Below, one piece after another: positions 13,001 to 28,000 of a stretch of 64,000 nt of DNA. The position numbers were made by a program, and so were the translations under genes. The notes beneath the pieces were generated by a model, which was not told the origin of the DNA, did not search any database, and saw nothing but the letters and a program-made list of their open reading frames with translations. Position 1 is the first letter of the stretch, and each line of letters begins with the position of its first letter. This stretch comes from Nipponacmea schrenckii (Eukaryota; Mollusca; Gastropoda; Lottiidae), in contig JAUJPP010000005.1 in NCBI GenBank assembly GCA_030562195.1, positions 37,869,106 through 37,933,105 of the forward strand, given 5' to 3'.

Positions 13001-16000
13001 ACATGTTAAACTGTTGTCCACAATTGTTGATTAAAGAACATTTCAGCACAACAAAACTTCACTAAAATTTTACATGTTTGTAGATTTCTAAATGAACATC
13101 TTTGAAGAAGTTTCAACTTTTTACTTGACAAATAGAAAGTGAGTCCAATTCAAACACAGGTCCTAGATCTTTACTGGAGATCCCCCAAAACTCAGCTCAT
13201 CTTCACTCAACCATAGCCTAACTGATCAATCCCATTGTACTATTGAACAATAGATGTCTTGATAGTGTGAAGATACTACACTGATTACTGGTCATCTTCC
13301 CACTATCAGGTCATGATCATCTGCTTAATTTAATGCCCTTGAGCTTATTTTCACTCTACCAGGTTTGCTATAAATTTGGCTATGTTTTAACATCTAAGAA
13401 TTATAGAGGAGAACTCAACATTTCCATGTCAACCCTTACTAATCACCATTCTTTGGCTAATACTCATAGGCCCCTAATTACCAAGATGCTTTTCACAGAT
13501 TCCATTCTGGAATATATCACTGTTGGTATCTGTCTTCAAAGAGCAGATATAAAGCAAATAAGCCATGGACTACAGGTTTCATAAAAAACATGCACCGAAT
13601 GAAAAGATAGTCTCCAAGACTGTTTATTTTAATGCAGAGAAGGAGAATATTCAAACTTAGACAAAGTGAAGATGGTTATAATAGAATCTTGATGTGGGGA
13701 AGATGATATAGGGTAGGAATGTTATATTGTCACTAGACAAAGGGAGATAATTATGTTATAACACCTGAATGACAGTTAACGCATCTCACCTGTCAAATAA
13801 TATCACTTGATATCACTCTACCCTTGGGCTTACTCTTCATTTTCTTCATGTTACTATCTTTAGATTACTGAACAAGAACCACTATAAGATATCTAAATTA
13901 GAATGTCACCAAATTAAAGTGAATTCAGAGAGTGGGGTTTCATTAAGTAGAAAGAAGGTCTTGAATGAATCTTTTCAGCATCACCAAGTATCACTGAACT
14001 GTCAGTTTATATTCGACTGTCTTTAAATTTGGACAGCCTGCAGATCACAAAGCCTGTTTGTTGTCCCATCAAATGACTAGATGGTAGGTATTACATTTCC
14101 AATATAATCTCTTTGTAAAGAAAATTTTAGGCAGATATCAAAATTTTAGCTGCGTGAGTTTTTATTTATCAACAGACTGCTTTAGGAAAGTGAAAAACTA
14201 TATAAAATATACAATATTAGGACTGGATGAACCCTTAATCTGGCCTACATCAGAGTACAAAGTTCAGTAGAAAATTTCCCCTAATAATGACAGGATAAAA
14301 AGATTACCAGGTATTGTTTGACATCAATATTATTAAACTGACAGACATGTTTTAATCTCTTGTTTTGGCTGATGGCCACACAGGTCTTGGTGATAGATTG
14401 TACCAATTCTATAGCCAAATTTCTCTCTTAAAATATATGTTATGTTTTTTCATTAAGAAAAGATTCATATATATTTATATTCTTAGTCTTCACGACATAT
14501 ATAATAGCCAAATATTGCTCAAATGTGGCTTATAGCATGTTGATGCTATTCATGTGTTAGGCACAGACCTCAGATTTATAACATTTTAACGAATATTTTC
14601 AGACTGAACTTAACTGTTCTCAGGATAAATAAATTATAGATTTTTTTTCATATTGCAGAGTTTATTGTACAATAATTTTGATGGTGGCAAGTTTATGTTA
14701 TGAAACATTCAGAAACTGTCATAATTATTTAGCTATATATTGTCTGTTGGTATTTATTATCTTCTGTCACTCAGTCACTCAGTTTTTTTTTAGGATCTGA
14801 TGTAATGTTCAAGAACATCTTATTTCTTTGAATTTAAATTCATAGCTGATTATATTTTGTATGTTTCCCCCCTACTAATTCAGGCTTAGAAACATAACAA
14901 TAATAAAGTTAACATGATCATTGTTGTGTTGTTTTGTGGGATCTTCAAATTGTTCTTTTTCTTTAATCATGAATTTTCAACCAATCCAACCCACCATTGC
15001 TTTATTTTAGTTTGGTAGTACTTCTTACTTGGAGAGTACTAGTGGGTCACTATTTAGAGATGTGTATTTTCTTGCCTAATATATTAATATCTATACCCAT
15101 ATTATCAGTCAGAAGAAAGTTTTGTTCTATAATTTGCTACTTTTATATTGTATACAGTCTTTATATACTCATTATTTCAAATATCTTATAACAAATCATA
15201 TACTTTATTCATTGAAAGTGATCGATCTGATCATAATTCTAGTTGAAAAGTAATTGAGAAATCAAATAGAAGATATACACATTAGTTAATGTTAGGTCAT
15301 TATGAAGTAATGTTATATGAAATGATATGAGTATACAGAGAGAGGTATATAAGTGGGTAGAGATTATGATATATCAATATGTTACATAATATTATTGATT
15401 TATATCTCCTAGTACATTAATCTATCCAATCCATTATATATTACATAATATTTCTTCAAATTGTTTATAAAAAAAAATTCATTTCATTGCAAAATGTACA
15501 TAATGTGTAAAATAACTAAAGGCTTTTCAAAGAACGAAAGGACAAATTAAATCTTAATTTATAATTCATCTTTGTTGTTATCTATGCTATTATACTATGT
15601 TTACAGAGGATATCATTGGTGAGGGTGTAAAATAATAGAATGGAATCATTAGTATCTACACTAAAGACAAAACATTGCTTGTAATACATCTTACTTTTGT
15701 ATAATCTGATGAGAAAAGACTCTTTAACTCAGTACAATCTATTAAATTCCTACTGATAATGATTGAAATATCAACTGAGATCTGACCAGGAGAAACCCAT
15801 TTGAGGTTTTGTGGTTAACCTTAAGGTCATGAAGAATCAGTTGGTTCATCATTGAACCACGATCTATATGAGAGATTTATAGAAAAAATATACATTCCAT
15901 GTTCAAATGGGTCTCAAAGGAAACCGGAAACAAAATATTGTTTAGATATCTTTAATGGTGTCCATTGTCAAAACAGACCAAAAGGTCACAATTACTTGGA

Positions 16001-19000
16001 TCAACTGGTATATGAGGTATCCAGCAGTGTTTATAACTCTAGTAACCTTGCCTCCTGGTGATTTTTACCTATGGTTACCTCGGTAACTGCTGTTTTCTAC
16101 CTGAAGATACTCTGCACCTACTGATTCAACTTGCAGGTATTAATTTACAGTCTACTTAAATTTTGACACATTTATTAGGCAAATTATAAATTCGAAAAAT
16201 TCATAATTTTATTACAGGTGTTTCCATGTAAAGGACCATAAATCTATTTCAAGAACCATATTTTTTTTCAAGTTAATCCTTGGCTACTTAAAGTGAAACT
16301 GCATCTTAAAATGGACACAAAATTTTAGTTGTCAAGAATGGTCAATATAATTTTGTATATATTCATCAGTGATCTTACCTGGTGTCATAAAGTAACAGAA
16401 TCCCTGTAAAATATGGAAAACTCAAAACTGAGTAACTATTGAAAAACACTCAAACAAATAAGTTTTTTTCATTAATCAAGTGCATTTTTATGGTTAGTTA
16501 CGTTTTTGGATTAATCAGATTATATAAGGATTCCGTTATCTATGGCAGCAGGTTTATCATATCTACTGATGAATATATATATCTTATTAGCAAGGTTTAA
16601 AATTTTTAAAATTTTCTTTCATTTTAAGATGCAGTAATTCTTTAAGAAAAACCTTGACTAAGCTTGATTCTATTTGGCTTTTTACTGATCTTGGAGTTTA
16701 AGTATTAAGTGTAAGTGACAATGGAAGGGGAAAATGAGTCTATGCTAAGACACAATTTCAGATCAAGTTATATCTATAACTGTAAATGTTTCAAAAATAG
16801 CTGTTATCATCTTTTCCCTTTCATACAGTAGACAGTTAAATGGAAATATTTCACTTACCCTTGACTTGAAATTTGGTGCTAAAGGCCAAGATCTTCTATA
16901 AATAGAATGAGCACTGGCTCGTACAGAGTGAGGTCGACGTCTGACCCCTTCGTTTAATGTAGCTGATGAATACATCCAAATAGTTAATCCAATTCACAAT
17001 ATACAACAATAAATATTCACCAATTTATCCCATACTTAAAATTCTTGAAATTTGTTTGTATAGTCAAGGGAACTTCAGACAATCAATTTCCAATATATCC
17101 ATTCTTAGCAAGTTTATCAGTACTAATATATATCCAATATTAAGGCACTTTGGTATATAAGTTATTATTATTTACATTGCTAATGTTCTATACAGTCTGT
17201 CAAGGTGTATATTCTGGAAGGTAAATAACACAAGTATCATAATACATTCAAGGACCTATGAGAACAAATTGAACTGCTGACAACTGGAACTGCTTATATA
17301 TATCATATACTGAAGAAATCTTGACACCTAATTCCACCAATAATATCTATTCATCTTAACTCCCAGTCTAAATTATACTCAGTACAACTATCAAATACAT
17401 ATACCAATCTATACCCACAACATACCAAGAAACTTCCTTGGTCAGAGCTAAATATCCAATATAAACTGACACTAAATTGACAAAGAATCTTAATATAGCA
17501 GTATGACCAAATCATTGGAGTAATTCACTAATCCTTAATCAGGATTAACCTAATCTTCAGTCACTGAGTGGTGTTATGGCTCTCAAATAAGAAATGAACT
17601 GTTAAATAACTGAGATTTGTAATATCTTCCAGGTACGAAATAACAGTCAAGCAAGTAATTGGCCTTTAACTTGGCTAGAACCTTGTTCACAGTTTTTGGC
17701 AAAAACAAAAAAGACTTATCAATATTATGTTAAATGATCCCTTGTTGGAAATATAAAACAATGTTCTTAAATAAAAAGCCCTAACTCACCATACCTGAAT
17801 CACGACTGATTTTAAAAATATCATCAAAAACCCAGGGTCAATCAGTGCTCTTATTCATGTAACAACTGAAATCAACTGAAATCTCCTACCATAATAGTTA
17901 TATTTCACAATAATAACAGTTAACCTACCATTATATAACTAAGAAAAATTTAAACCAGAACCTCAAGGTGAATTTATTTTCTACTAATGTCACCTATCCC
18001 TTCTACTGCCAACATAGGCAACTTGCACTAAACAGTCCGATTTCTAACAATATACAGAACTTACTATCAGAAAGATACAATCACTCTCACAAACAAACTT
18101 TAAATATTCTACTACCTGTGAATATCAAAATAACTGCTAACAAGTTATAAATCAAAGTTTTTAAACCTTGGCTATCTGTAGATAGATGTAACAAAATCTG
18201 TTACCACTTTGTTTTAAATGAATCTTTTACAAAACGTGGACGTGGTCACAGGTTTTTTTTTTATCATTTTATGTTTTTATAACAAGTAATCAATATTTTA
18301 TAAATTATTGAAAAGGATGCACATCCCATGCTATAATATTACTGATATAGAAATAAATGGAGGCTATTTTTCCTCCTTTCTTAACTCAAAGTAAATATCA
18401 TTTCAGCTACATATTTAAGAAAATGCCATGTTAAGATTTTTAAGACAAAGTAGTTCCAACACCAAACCTTCTGTAACATTCTTTGACCGAAATTTTAAAT
18501 TCAATGACTATGCAACCCAATATTATTTCAAAGCTTTAACATGAAAAAAAATTTAGGACAGCTTGAATCAATATCTTATTTCGAAGATAAACAAAATGAG
18601 AAATAAATTAAAGACAAATAAACACAACCTAAACCAACCTGGCAGTAATAAACTGATAATTGATTTCAATTAGGAAAAATAAACACAGCCCAAGTTTTCT
18701 TAAAACATTTAAAAACTGTCATATAGTTTGATCACTGACACCAATCTTTATATCAACTGTAATCAACTATTGTTTTAATTTTCACCTGTCAGATTCCTAA
18801 CTCCTGTGAAATAAGTTCAAACCATTAATAACAAGTTTTAAACAAAAAAAGTATACTAACTTATATGCTGTACACATAAGCCTCTACCAAAACACCAAGA
18901 AGAGTCCAACAGCAACACAACATTTAATGCAACTGGCAGTCACAACTGATTCTACCTAAATATCACACAGTATTCCATGAACTATAGAACTTCACAACTT

Positions 19001-22000
19001 AACTGGTTACCAGACCAAACTTAAGTATTGGTTATTGGTCAATTGTTTCATAACAGTAAAACTTCTTCAGAAATGGACCATAAGGACAAAATTCCTGTGC
19101 CCACAGGCTGGTGTAGACTAAATAATTATTTAGATATAATAAATCTCTTAGTTAGACCAACATAAAACTTCAACCCTTGAGTTCATTTCTATAAAATGTG
19201 TCTTATAAATTTTACATGGTCCCCTGAATATATAAATACTTTTAAAATCTGTGGACATTATCCTTTAATATCTACTTAATCTTCTTTTACATTAATTTTA
19301 TTCATTTCTTGTAAAATTAGGGTCAATATTGACCTTTCTGTATTTTTTTACACAATCTATATATTATAAATAGCACATGCTTTTGAAAAGTCTGTCCAAA
19401 AAAATTGTATATCTAGAAACACATGCCTGCATAATAAAATGAGGTGGTGTACAAGAGAGATAAAACACAATACATTTGGTCCCAAGAAATCAACAATGCT
19501 TTTTGAATGATCAATTTACTATCAGTATTTCAAATTTCACTTACATTATATTTTTATATTAATCCTTTCTTCAATAAGAACCTGTTACAATGAGACTAAA
19601 CCCAAACAACCAATCAATCCCCTATATTCACTTCAATATTTCAGCATCTTGGAACTAAAACTTTTAAATATTTTTTCGGGGATTAAATTGATATATCCCA
19701 TCTTACTTAATTTATAAGAAAAGTTCAAATTGTTAATAAAGGCCTAATACTACCTTTTTTTGTCCAATAAAACCCTATAACTCACTATCATCAACTATTA
19801 TACACTCCATACAAGTTACAAATACATGAACTTTTTACTCCAAGTTTTTTTCGCCACAATAATTTGGACTGAGATCAGAAATGATTACCTCAAGTTTTAT
19901 CTCAATAACCTTTCAATATGACTGGAAAAAAAATTTGGCCGGATGGTTTAATATGTCACTTTTTTCCTCAGTGTAAAAGATTTGGGATTATTACATATAC
20001 TGCACTCTCAAAATCAAACAGTTTCACATATCAATATTTAGCATATTAAATGCATGTTCATGAATATCCACATCCAATTATTTGACCATGTTTCTTGATC
20101 CAAATATAAAGACATTAAAATTTTCATCCCTGAATCTTATCATTCTGTTCATGACAGGGTTATCAATGATAACCATAAAATAAAGTTGTAAGGGCAAGAG
20201 GCAGTTATGACTAACCGAACTGTGTGTGATATATGCTGGGTGACCTGACAATAATCTCAATAGTCATGTGACTTGGCTATAGGATTAACTAACCAATAAC
20301 TAACAGGAAGATAATCTTTAAAAACAGATTAGTTCAAAATATATGTACACAAGACACCGAATAATATTTTCTTAGATGACATGTTAGGTTAACATTCATT
20401 TTAAATACAAATACCAGATCATTTTCTCAATCTAATAAATGGTAAGGAAATAATATTGAAAAAATTATTTAGAAATCCAAACTTTAAAGAAATACCCATT
20501 TTTTTTAGCTGTTCCAAGACAACATTATTTAAGTGGGCTCAGATTGAGTAAGTGAAAAAAACTGTTATAATTTTTTTCAAATGGTGATGAACCAGTTTGG
20601 ACCTTAGACCTCAAACCTATCTTAGACTTGTCATTATTAAAAAAAATGTCTATATCAATTTAAGATCTTCAACAATCCCTTTTGACACAGTTTTTGCCCA
20701 GATGACAAGTTAGATTTTCACACAAAATCTACCAACCACAAAGATTGAAATCTTTCACAATTTCACATTTGATAAATATTCTATTAGCATAAGATCAAAG
20801 CCAGGTGATTAAAAAGGGAAGAAAGCTTTAAAACAATTTACTTGGTCATCGTAACACTTTTCAATGTCTGGTTTTTGGCAGAGGAATCAGCGTGCAGCTA
20901 ATAAAGAGGATGAGCATTTGAAACTTAATGAACAGAACCAATTCATTATTTCTTATATAAAGAAACAAGTACTGAACTACATCATTTATAATAACTGAAT
21001 TAATAAAATCTAGGTTTAGGAGTGTGTTTTCTTGCCTTTTTATAGAAGAACAAGTCATTATAGCAACTAGAATGTACTGTATGTACCTTGTAAAAACCAG
21101 ACATAAATCTAACTCTCTTTGAAGTTAAAACTTTGACTTGTTTATTGCAGGTGGGTTACATAAGTAAGTCATGAAACACATGTAATAATAATTACCATAG
21201 AAATATAACAACTCTATAATTTAATAATTCTCAACCACTCCTTGTTGGTAAAATAGAAGCAGGAACTAGCACTAGCGTCTTCCTAGCTTCATGAATTTAA
21301 ATGTAATTGGCACACAAATTGCAGAGCAACAACCAGATCTGATCAAAAGAGTTCTGACACATGCTGTCTGAAATGATCGACAATGTGAGTGGAAACTATG
21401 AGAATTATCCACACACAAGTTGATCTGCAGATTAATATCACCGAAACCCAATGTCAGATTATTCTTCTTGTATACAGAAACCAGAATTGTTCTTCCAATA
21501 TTTAAATGAAATCATCAAAACCACCAGAATCCTTAAGTCTTAGTACTTTGTTTTTTTTTGGATTTGGACTTGTATTATATAATAACATCAATATTAATGG
21601 TAAGAAATGTTTAATGGTGTTTATTTCATGTTTTTAGTATAGTTGAATAATTTTAATATAGTTGTAGGTGGTGAGTTATGAGTGTTAGTTTTTATTTAAA
21701 ATCAATGGGTCATAATAACAGTCTTTCATGGTTGAAAAATCTTCTGTCAGTGAGATAATCTTAGTCATGGTTCAAATACAGCACTGTACGATTTGACCTT
21801 AGAAATTTGCGATTGACTTTGGACAGAATCATAAGTCCAATCCTTCTAGAAATATTCCAGACTTTATCCAGTATGAACTCATGTCAATCAACAACACCAA
21901 ATCCAATGATTCTTCCACCCATTCTAGTATGTTTCATATTAAACAGAACTAGATATTTAACTTTCAAATTCCGAAAATGTGGTCTAACCACAATGTCAAT

Positions 22001-25000
22001 ATGAATCCAATAGCATTCTATTTTAATGATCTAAGAAACAAGACCAAAGAATGAGCAACTAAATTAGTACCATTTTCAATTTTTTTTTAAACCAAAAATC
22101 TAATTCTTAATATCTGAAAAACAAAACACTTAAAGATGTTGCAAAAATCAATCAAGTGCACCATATGACCTCAGTAATGTAATATTAAGGTTCAGAAAGA
22201 TAAAAACCTAGTTGATGGAGATTGACAGAGTGAAGAAATATAACCCTAGTAATTTATAGCTAGTTGTCAATCATTATCTACCTTCTAGACATAATACCTG
22301 TCAATTTACCTGCTTTCATCTGACTACTGACCTATTAAAACTCTAATACAGAGAATTTGGTATTTCTACAGGTATATAGATAATATATTTACAATAATCT
22401 TTATTTGTCTACTAATATCAGATTAATGAAATTCTTATAAAAAGAAAATCCCGTGATTTTAAGTAGGAACTAATTTTTCTAAAAATTTTCAGGCATGACA
22501 TTACAAATGAATCAATAACTTGGCTACTGGTATCAATGAACATCTTCACTTTCATTTGAAAGACATTTATCCAAGAAAGAACATCTAAGAAACCACAATA
22601 ACTATTCCTATCACAATTGTGGTTTTGCTTGTTAAGTTTTACTCTACTAGTAAACTAGATTTAAACCAGATCACAAGCCTTTATTTTTCTGAAAAACAAT
22701 TTAAGCAAGTCTGGATGATTTGAATACATCAAGTCATCCAGGATGTTGTCCCACCAAGCACGGCAACATTGTCGGTTTTATTGGAACATAAAATACTAAT
22801 GACTTGTCAAGTTTGACATGACATGACATCATTGTATCACCTTGTTACATACTGTCATGTCACCATTTTACATGGTGTGATGTCATCATGTCACTGTACC
22901 TGATAACTGGACCAATTCTATAACCTGTGATGTCAAAGCTATCTAGGCATGATGTCAGTGATACCTTAGCATGATGTCATTGAGTCACTGTTTACAAACA
23001 TCCTGACATGAAACTTTCGTTTGTAAACCAAAGGTTAAACAGGCTTACAAATGATCATATAAAAAAGACATGACATTCACGATTATTCTCGGTTTGAGAT
23101 AAAGAAAATATTTCCTTTCCTTATGAAAACAAGGATAAACTTCTCATATAAAAAATGTAAATTAGCTATTTGAAACCTTACTTCAACTGTAACAGATCCT
23201 CATATTAGTCACATATAAAAAACTAATGACAAGGAAATCTTTGTGAAACTAACTGATGCAATTAACTCTTTACCAAGATAAGAATCTCAATTGAAACATA
23301 CGAATTATGCTGAAAACAAAATAGGACATAGCCAGCACTAATATATGCACCTCTAACTTCATGATGACATACAAGAAATGATGAATAAGTAGTTATATTA
23401 ATGTATAAAGCAGGTTGATAACCACTAGAGCATAGAATATCAATATCTCATATTACTGATAAATAACACTGAGAAGTTTTTGTTAATGTATATAAATGAG
23501 GAATAAATAGGGAGGACATAGATGCTAACTACTTTGTTGAAATTCATTTCTAATAATTGAATGAAGTATAATACAAGAATTGCCATATTTTTGCAATGTT
23601 GTTGTCTAACTTAATGAAGAAAGGATTATTGCTCAAGGCTCAAAGCTTCCAACCTTAGTGAAGTACAAGTATTCAGTAAGCTGAACCAATAGTCAAGTCA
23701 CCAAACTAACCCTATTGTGCAAAAAGAAGTTTTATAATTCTGTTTTCCTGTTTACCTAACTTTTAGGTTTTTTCTCACAAACACTCAATAGAAATCTAGC
23801 AACGAAATGAAGTATCCACTTGACAAATTGAAAGGAAGCCATTTTAGCATGATCTAAAACCCACTAGGCAAAACACACTTTATTGTTTAAACTCATTTTT
23901 CATATTTACACAGGCTGAAAGGTTTAACAAATATCTTTTCAAATCGATTAACAGTCATCATACTTTGTCCTGTATTTTTAAAATCTGAAAGACAAGATCA
24001 AAGGTCACTAAATCCCTTAGGCAGAAAGTAATAATCATTAAAGATAAAATAAAAACCTGGAAAACCTAGACTAATTACATGTTAGATATGTAGATTAAAA
24101 TTGATATCAGTCTACATTGATATCTGAGTAGGCCAGACCTTGTTTTAAACTCCTGCTGTTTTTCTAAGAAACCTAATAATCTGCACACTATGGTAAAATC
24201 TATAGTCAGTAAAACACACAGGTGTACTATATATCATTTTATAATCTCCTTGCATAATCTTTATAAACCTCTGTTTTATTATAGTTTAGCCCCAACCATC
24301 TTCCTTGAGAACAGCATGTTTTTGAAAAGTGATTGCTCTTTTATAGATATAGACAACATAAATGGCACAAGTTGACAATTCTGAAACAATAAGCCAGAGC
24401 TTGATCTATAAAAATCAAGTTTTTTCACTCAATTTATATAATAATTCTGTGAGTTTACAAACAGCAAGACTGTCATCACTCTGTGCTTTAGAAATTCAAC
24501 TGATCACAACTCCAATCCTCATAAAATCAACCTAATTCATAAACTTTATTATTCCTATTTCTGTCATTGACACACCTGTACAATTGATCATTAATTAGTA
24601 TACATATAATCTTGTATTACTTGTAATAATATACCAGGATATAGTCACACCTTGTATCACATTACTAAATACTTAATAATGATCTTATAAACTTATACCA
24701 TTCTATTACATTCTAACATGATAACATTGTATTACAATAAGACCTCTACCAGAGCTGTGACCAAAGAAAGTCCATGTGGTCAAAGACAGGATATTGAACC
24801 ATTGTAACATAAGAAATACTGATAGTAAACACTAGACTTAAAACACGAGACATCCCATTTCACATCCTTCATCATAATATTGAGTACCCCTTACCTTAAA
24901 AATATGAACAACACTTATTCATTGACAGTCTGCTAAACTTAACAACAAACTAATCCTTAGACCCACATGACATGACCATATCACTAGTGGGACTTATAAC

Positions 25001-28000
25001 CATGTGACATTTTGTAACTTCGTCTTTCCTATTCCAATACATAATAACATCAAGGCAATCACTAATATCAAGTAAAAAGAAAATTTTAAATCCAAGAAAA
25101 AACTTAGGAGATAAACTCACATGTTAAAACTACCTTCACATATAACCAATATAGAGATAACTGATTCACTGATTCTATAAATTAACAGGAACTCCACACC
25201 TATTTTCTAGTCAATTAATAAATCACTCAATAGTTACCAATACACATAAAATCTCACACCAAAACAAATACTTTGGAATCCATGTCATAGCACAAAATCA
25301 ATGTATTGTTCCAAAGAATAAAAGTGACTTGCCTTGTGGACAGACGTGTTGAGAAGTGAAGCAGACTATCTATTGAGATTACAATGACAACTCTTCTATC
25401 ATACTCTTACCTTAAACATGAACTTCACACCTCACTGATCACTCTACTCTATTTCTTACAATACCCAATAGGATAGCAGAGAAAATCTATTTGTATTTTT
25501 CATAGGCCTAGGTGTAAGGCTTCAAATGAGACAATGGGCTTATTCTTGAAAACATGGACTGAGACCAAATTAATGTATTACTTGATTGGGCTAATAAAGA
25601 CAGACATGCTATGCTTATTTCAACAGCTTCAGGTACAGACCTCAGCCTATTTTCAGATCCAAATAATTGAACATGGGTCTTGGAGTACACAGTTTTCAAA
25701 ATACCGGGAAAATTTAAGATTTAAGCATGGAATTATAATCAAATGCTTAAATAACCAAAGCAGTTTATGTCTGACCATTAAAAAAGTGGCCAATACATTT
25801 TTAATTTCAAGCTCTCTAATATTCATTATCACTCTTTGAAATCTTTATATCAATGATATGGGTAAAGCTTTTGAGTAGAAATCCTTTAAGGACAAAGGTT
25901 ACTGAATAACTGTCAAAATCCTCAGACTGTTTGTTTCCATCAAACCTCTAAAACAGAAGAGTTGCCCTACTTTACACAGAAATCTATGTCAATGAACCAA
26001 TCGTAGGCTTATCTTGGTGTAAAAGATAGGCTTGAAACAATATCAGATTCAAATCTTCCCTTAGAAATAACATGATAAATGATATTTTTATAGAAAGGTT
26101 GGTGAAAAATACCCCATTGATCACAACAACCTGAAGTTCAGGATTTACTGATCACAATTTTAGATTTATCTTTTATTAATGATGGCAAAGAAAAAACCTT
26201 TGCCGGAAAGTACATGACTTTTCCACATGTCTTAACAATAATCATTCCAATACTTCAGAACATTCAAAAGGAACCAAATAATGGCAGTAAAATGAATTTG
26301 AGCCATCTCACCAGCCATTTGAGGTTGTGATAAAATAACAATGTAACTGTGATAATAGAATAGGGAGGAATGAATAACTGGATAAATAAATAAAACAGTT
26401 TAATCAGACAATAAAGGAAGGAAGTGCTTTTGATTTAATCCAAATGTCATTTAGTACATTGTCTGGAGTCTACAGAATACACTAAATGATTATGGCATTG
26501 TTTCCAGAAATATCTGGCTCTGATATAGGCCTATTAGACACTCTTTGCCAACATGAAATTGGTGAACAGTACCTCAAGCAATTGCTCTTGAATACATAAG
26601 GTAGCCTTTATAACACTATTGGTTGCTCAGTATCTCCAACAATCGCTCTGAAAGTTTCAATTACAAAAAAAAATATCATTGGTGCAACGTTTTGCCAACG
26701 ATAGCTCTTTAGTTTGAATATATAACAGTCTGCATAACATTAGGGCTTAATTTTTCCAGCAATAGCTCTGAAAAGGTACAATACAAAGCAAAGAATTTAA
26801 AGGGTCAAAGCCATTCATGGTCATATGGACATTAAGGAAAGGAAATGGTTTTGGTTTCAGTTGCCAGAAGTGTCCACCAAGAGAACTGTATGAAACATCA
26901 TCAGGATATCATAAGGGAAAATGTATAACTTTGTTAATACTTTAACATGCTACTCATTATGCCCATAAAAGGATAATTTTACATATTATTTTCAGATATT
27001 GTAATCTTGTATTGTAGTAATACATATTACATGTTAAACCCTTTCACTTCATTACACTTTCACAATATTAAAAATACAAAAAAATAATAAAGTATATAAG
27101 ATCAATAAAGTACGGGGTTAACCTCTTTGATAATGCTATTAAACGGAGGTGACCTCTTTAAGTGACACAATAACTTGGAATGTATTGACTATTAGAATGC
27201 TATGACTGGAATTTCTTAGATTCTGACCTAATTATTGATTCTTAATAAGCAAAAGGAAGCAAGAAACAATTGGAAATGAGATAGGAAAGGTTCAATTAAA
27301 TGGTTTAACTTTGATTCCTAAAAGTAGGTCTGTTTAACCTTGAACTGTTAATCTTGAGTGACTGTTAAAGCATTTTACATGGAACTACAACATACTTTAT
27401 TTCATAAAGCCATAAAAACATGTTGGGAGTAAAAATAATTGTATAGTAGTGGACTTCTTCAAAGAGAAGCACAATCAGGTGTTTCAGTAAGAGTAAGTAT
27501 GTTCTCAAACTCAGACCAAAATTCTTACTAAAATACCATTACCTGGACCATCAACTCATTGCATTGTCATCAGATGGTTGATAAGATAGTAGGTATTTAG
27601 AGGGAGCCAAAATTAACAATGTTTATAACATTCAAACTTATACTAGTTAATATAGTGGTATATTAATAATAATGTTTATGATATATTGATAATGAAATAG
27701 AGTAGATAAACATAATACATTAATATGATTATCCCATTGGATTATCTTTCATAAACAATAACAACACTATTTCTAATAATTTCCAATAAAGTGGGTCTTA
27801 AAGGGTTTGCAAAGTGTAACTTTTTATGTGTATTGTATTGCATCAATTCCATATTCAGTCAGCTTTTCCACTGAAGTTTCAGTCTAAAACTAAGAGGTCT
27901 TGAGAAATCATTTGTAGCTTTAGCCCATTTTTTGAATTGCAGGAACCATGTATGACTGGCTAAAAAATCAACAATCCATTTTATTTTTCTATCTGTCATT

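Larger units (their letters stand above)
8304..16858 (-). other. Intron of the PLEKHG5-like gene
   Basis: It runs from the first common exon (8303) up to the short-isoform start exon. It contains the 1.45-kb tandem duplication and the foldback MITE, described separately. I saw nothing coding or structured in 8304-10041 or 12940-16286. Confidence 0.8.

Noticed and set aside
21760..21790. GGTTCAAAT word resembling a tRNA B box
   Set aside because: No A box at the right distance and no cloverleaf could be drawn.
25534..25839. 101-codon plus-strand frame
   Set aside because: No similarity recognised, overlaps an antisense frame, and lies in the middle of a long intron without splice or promoter support.
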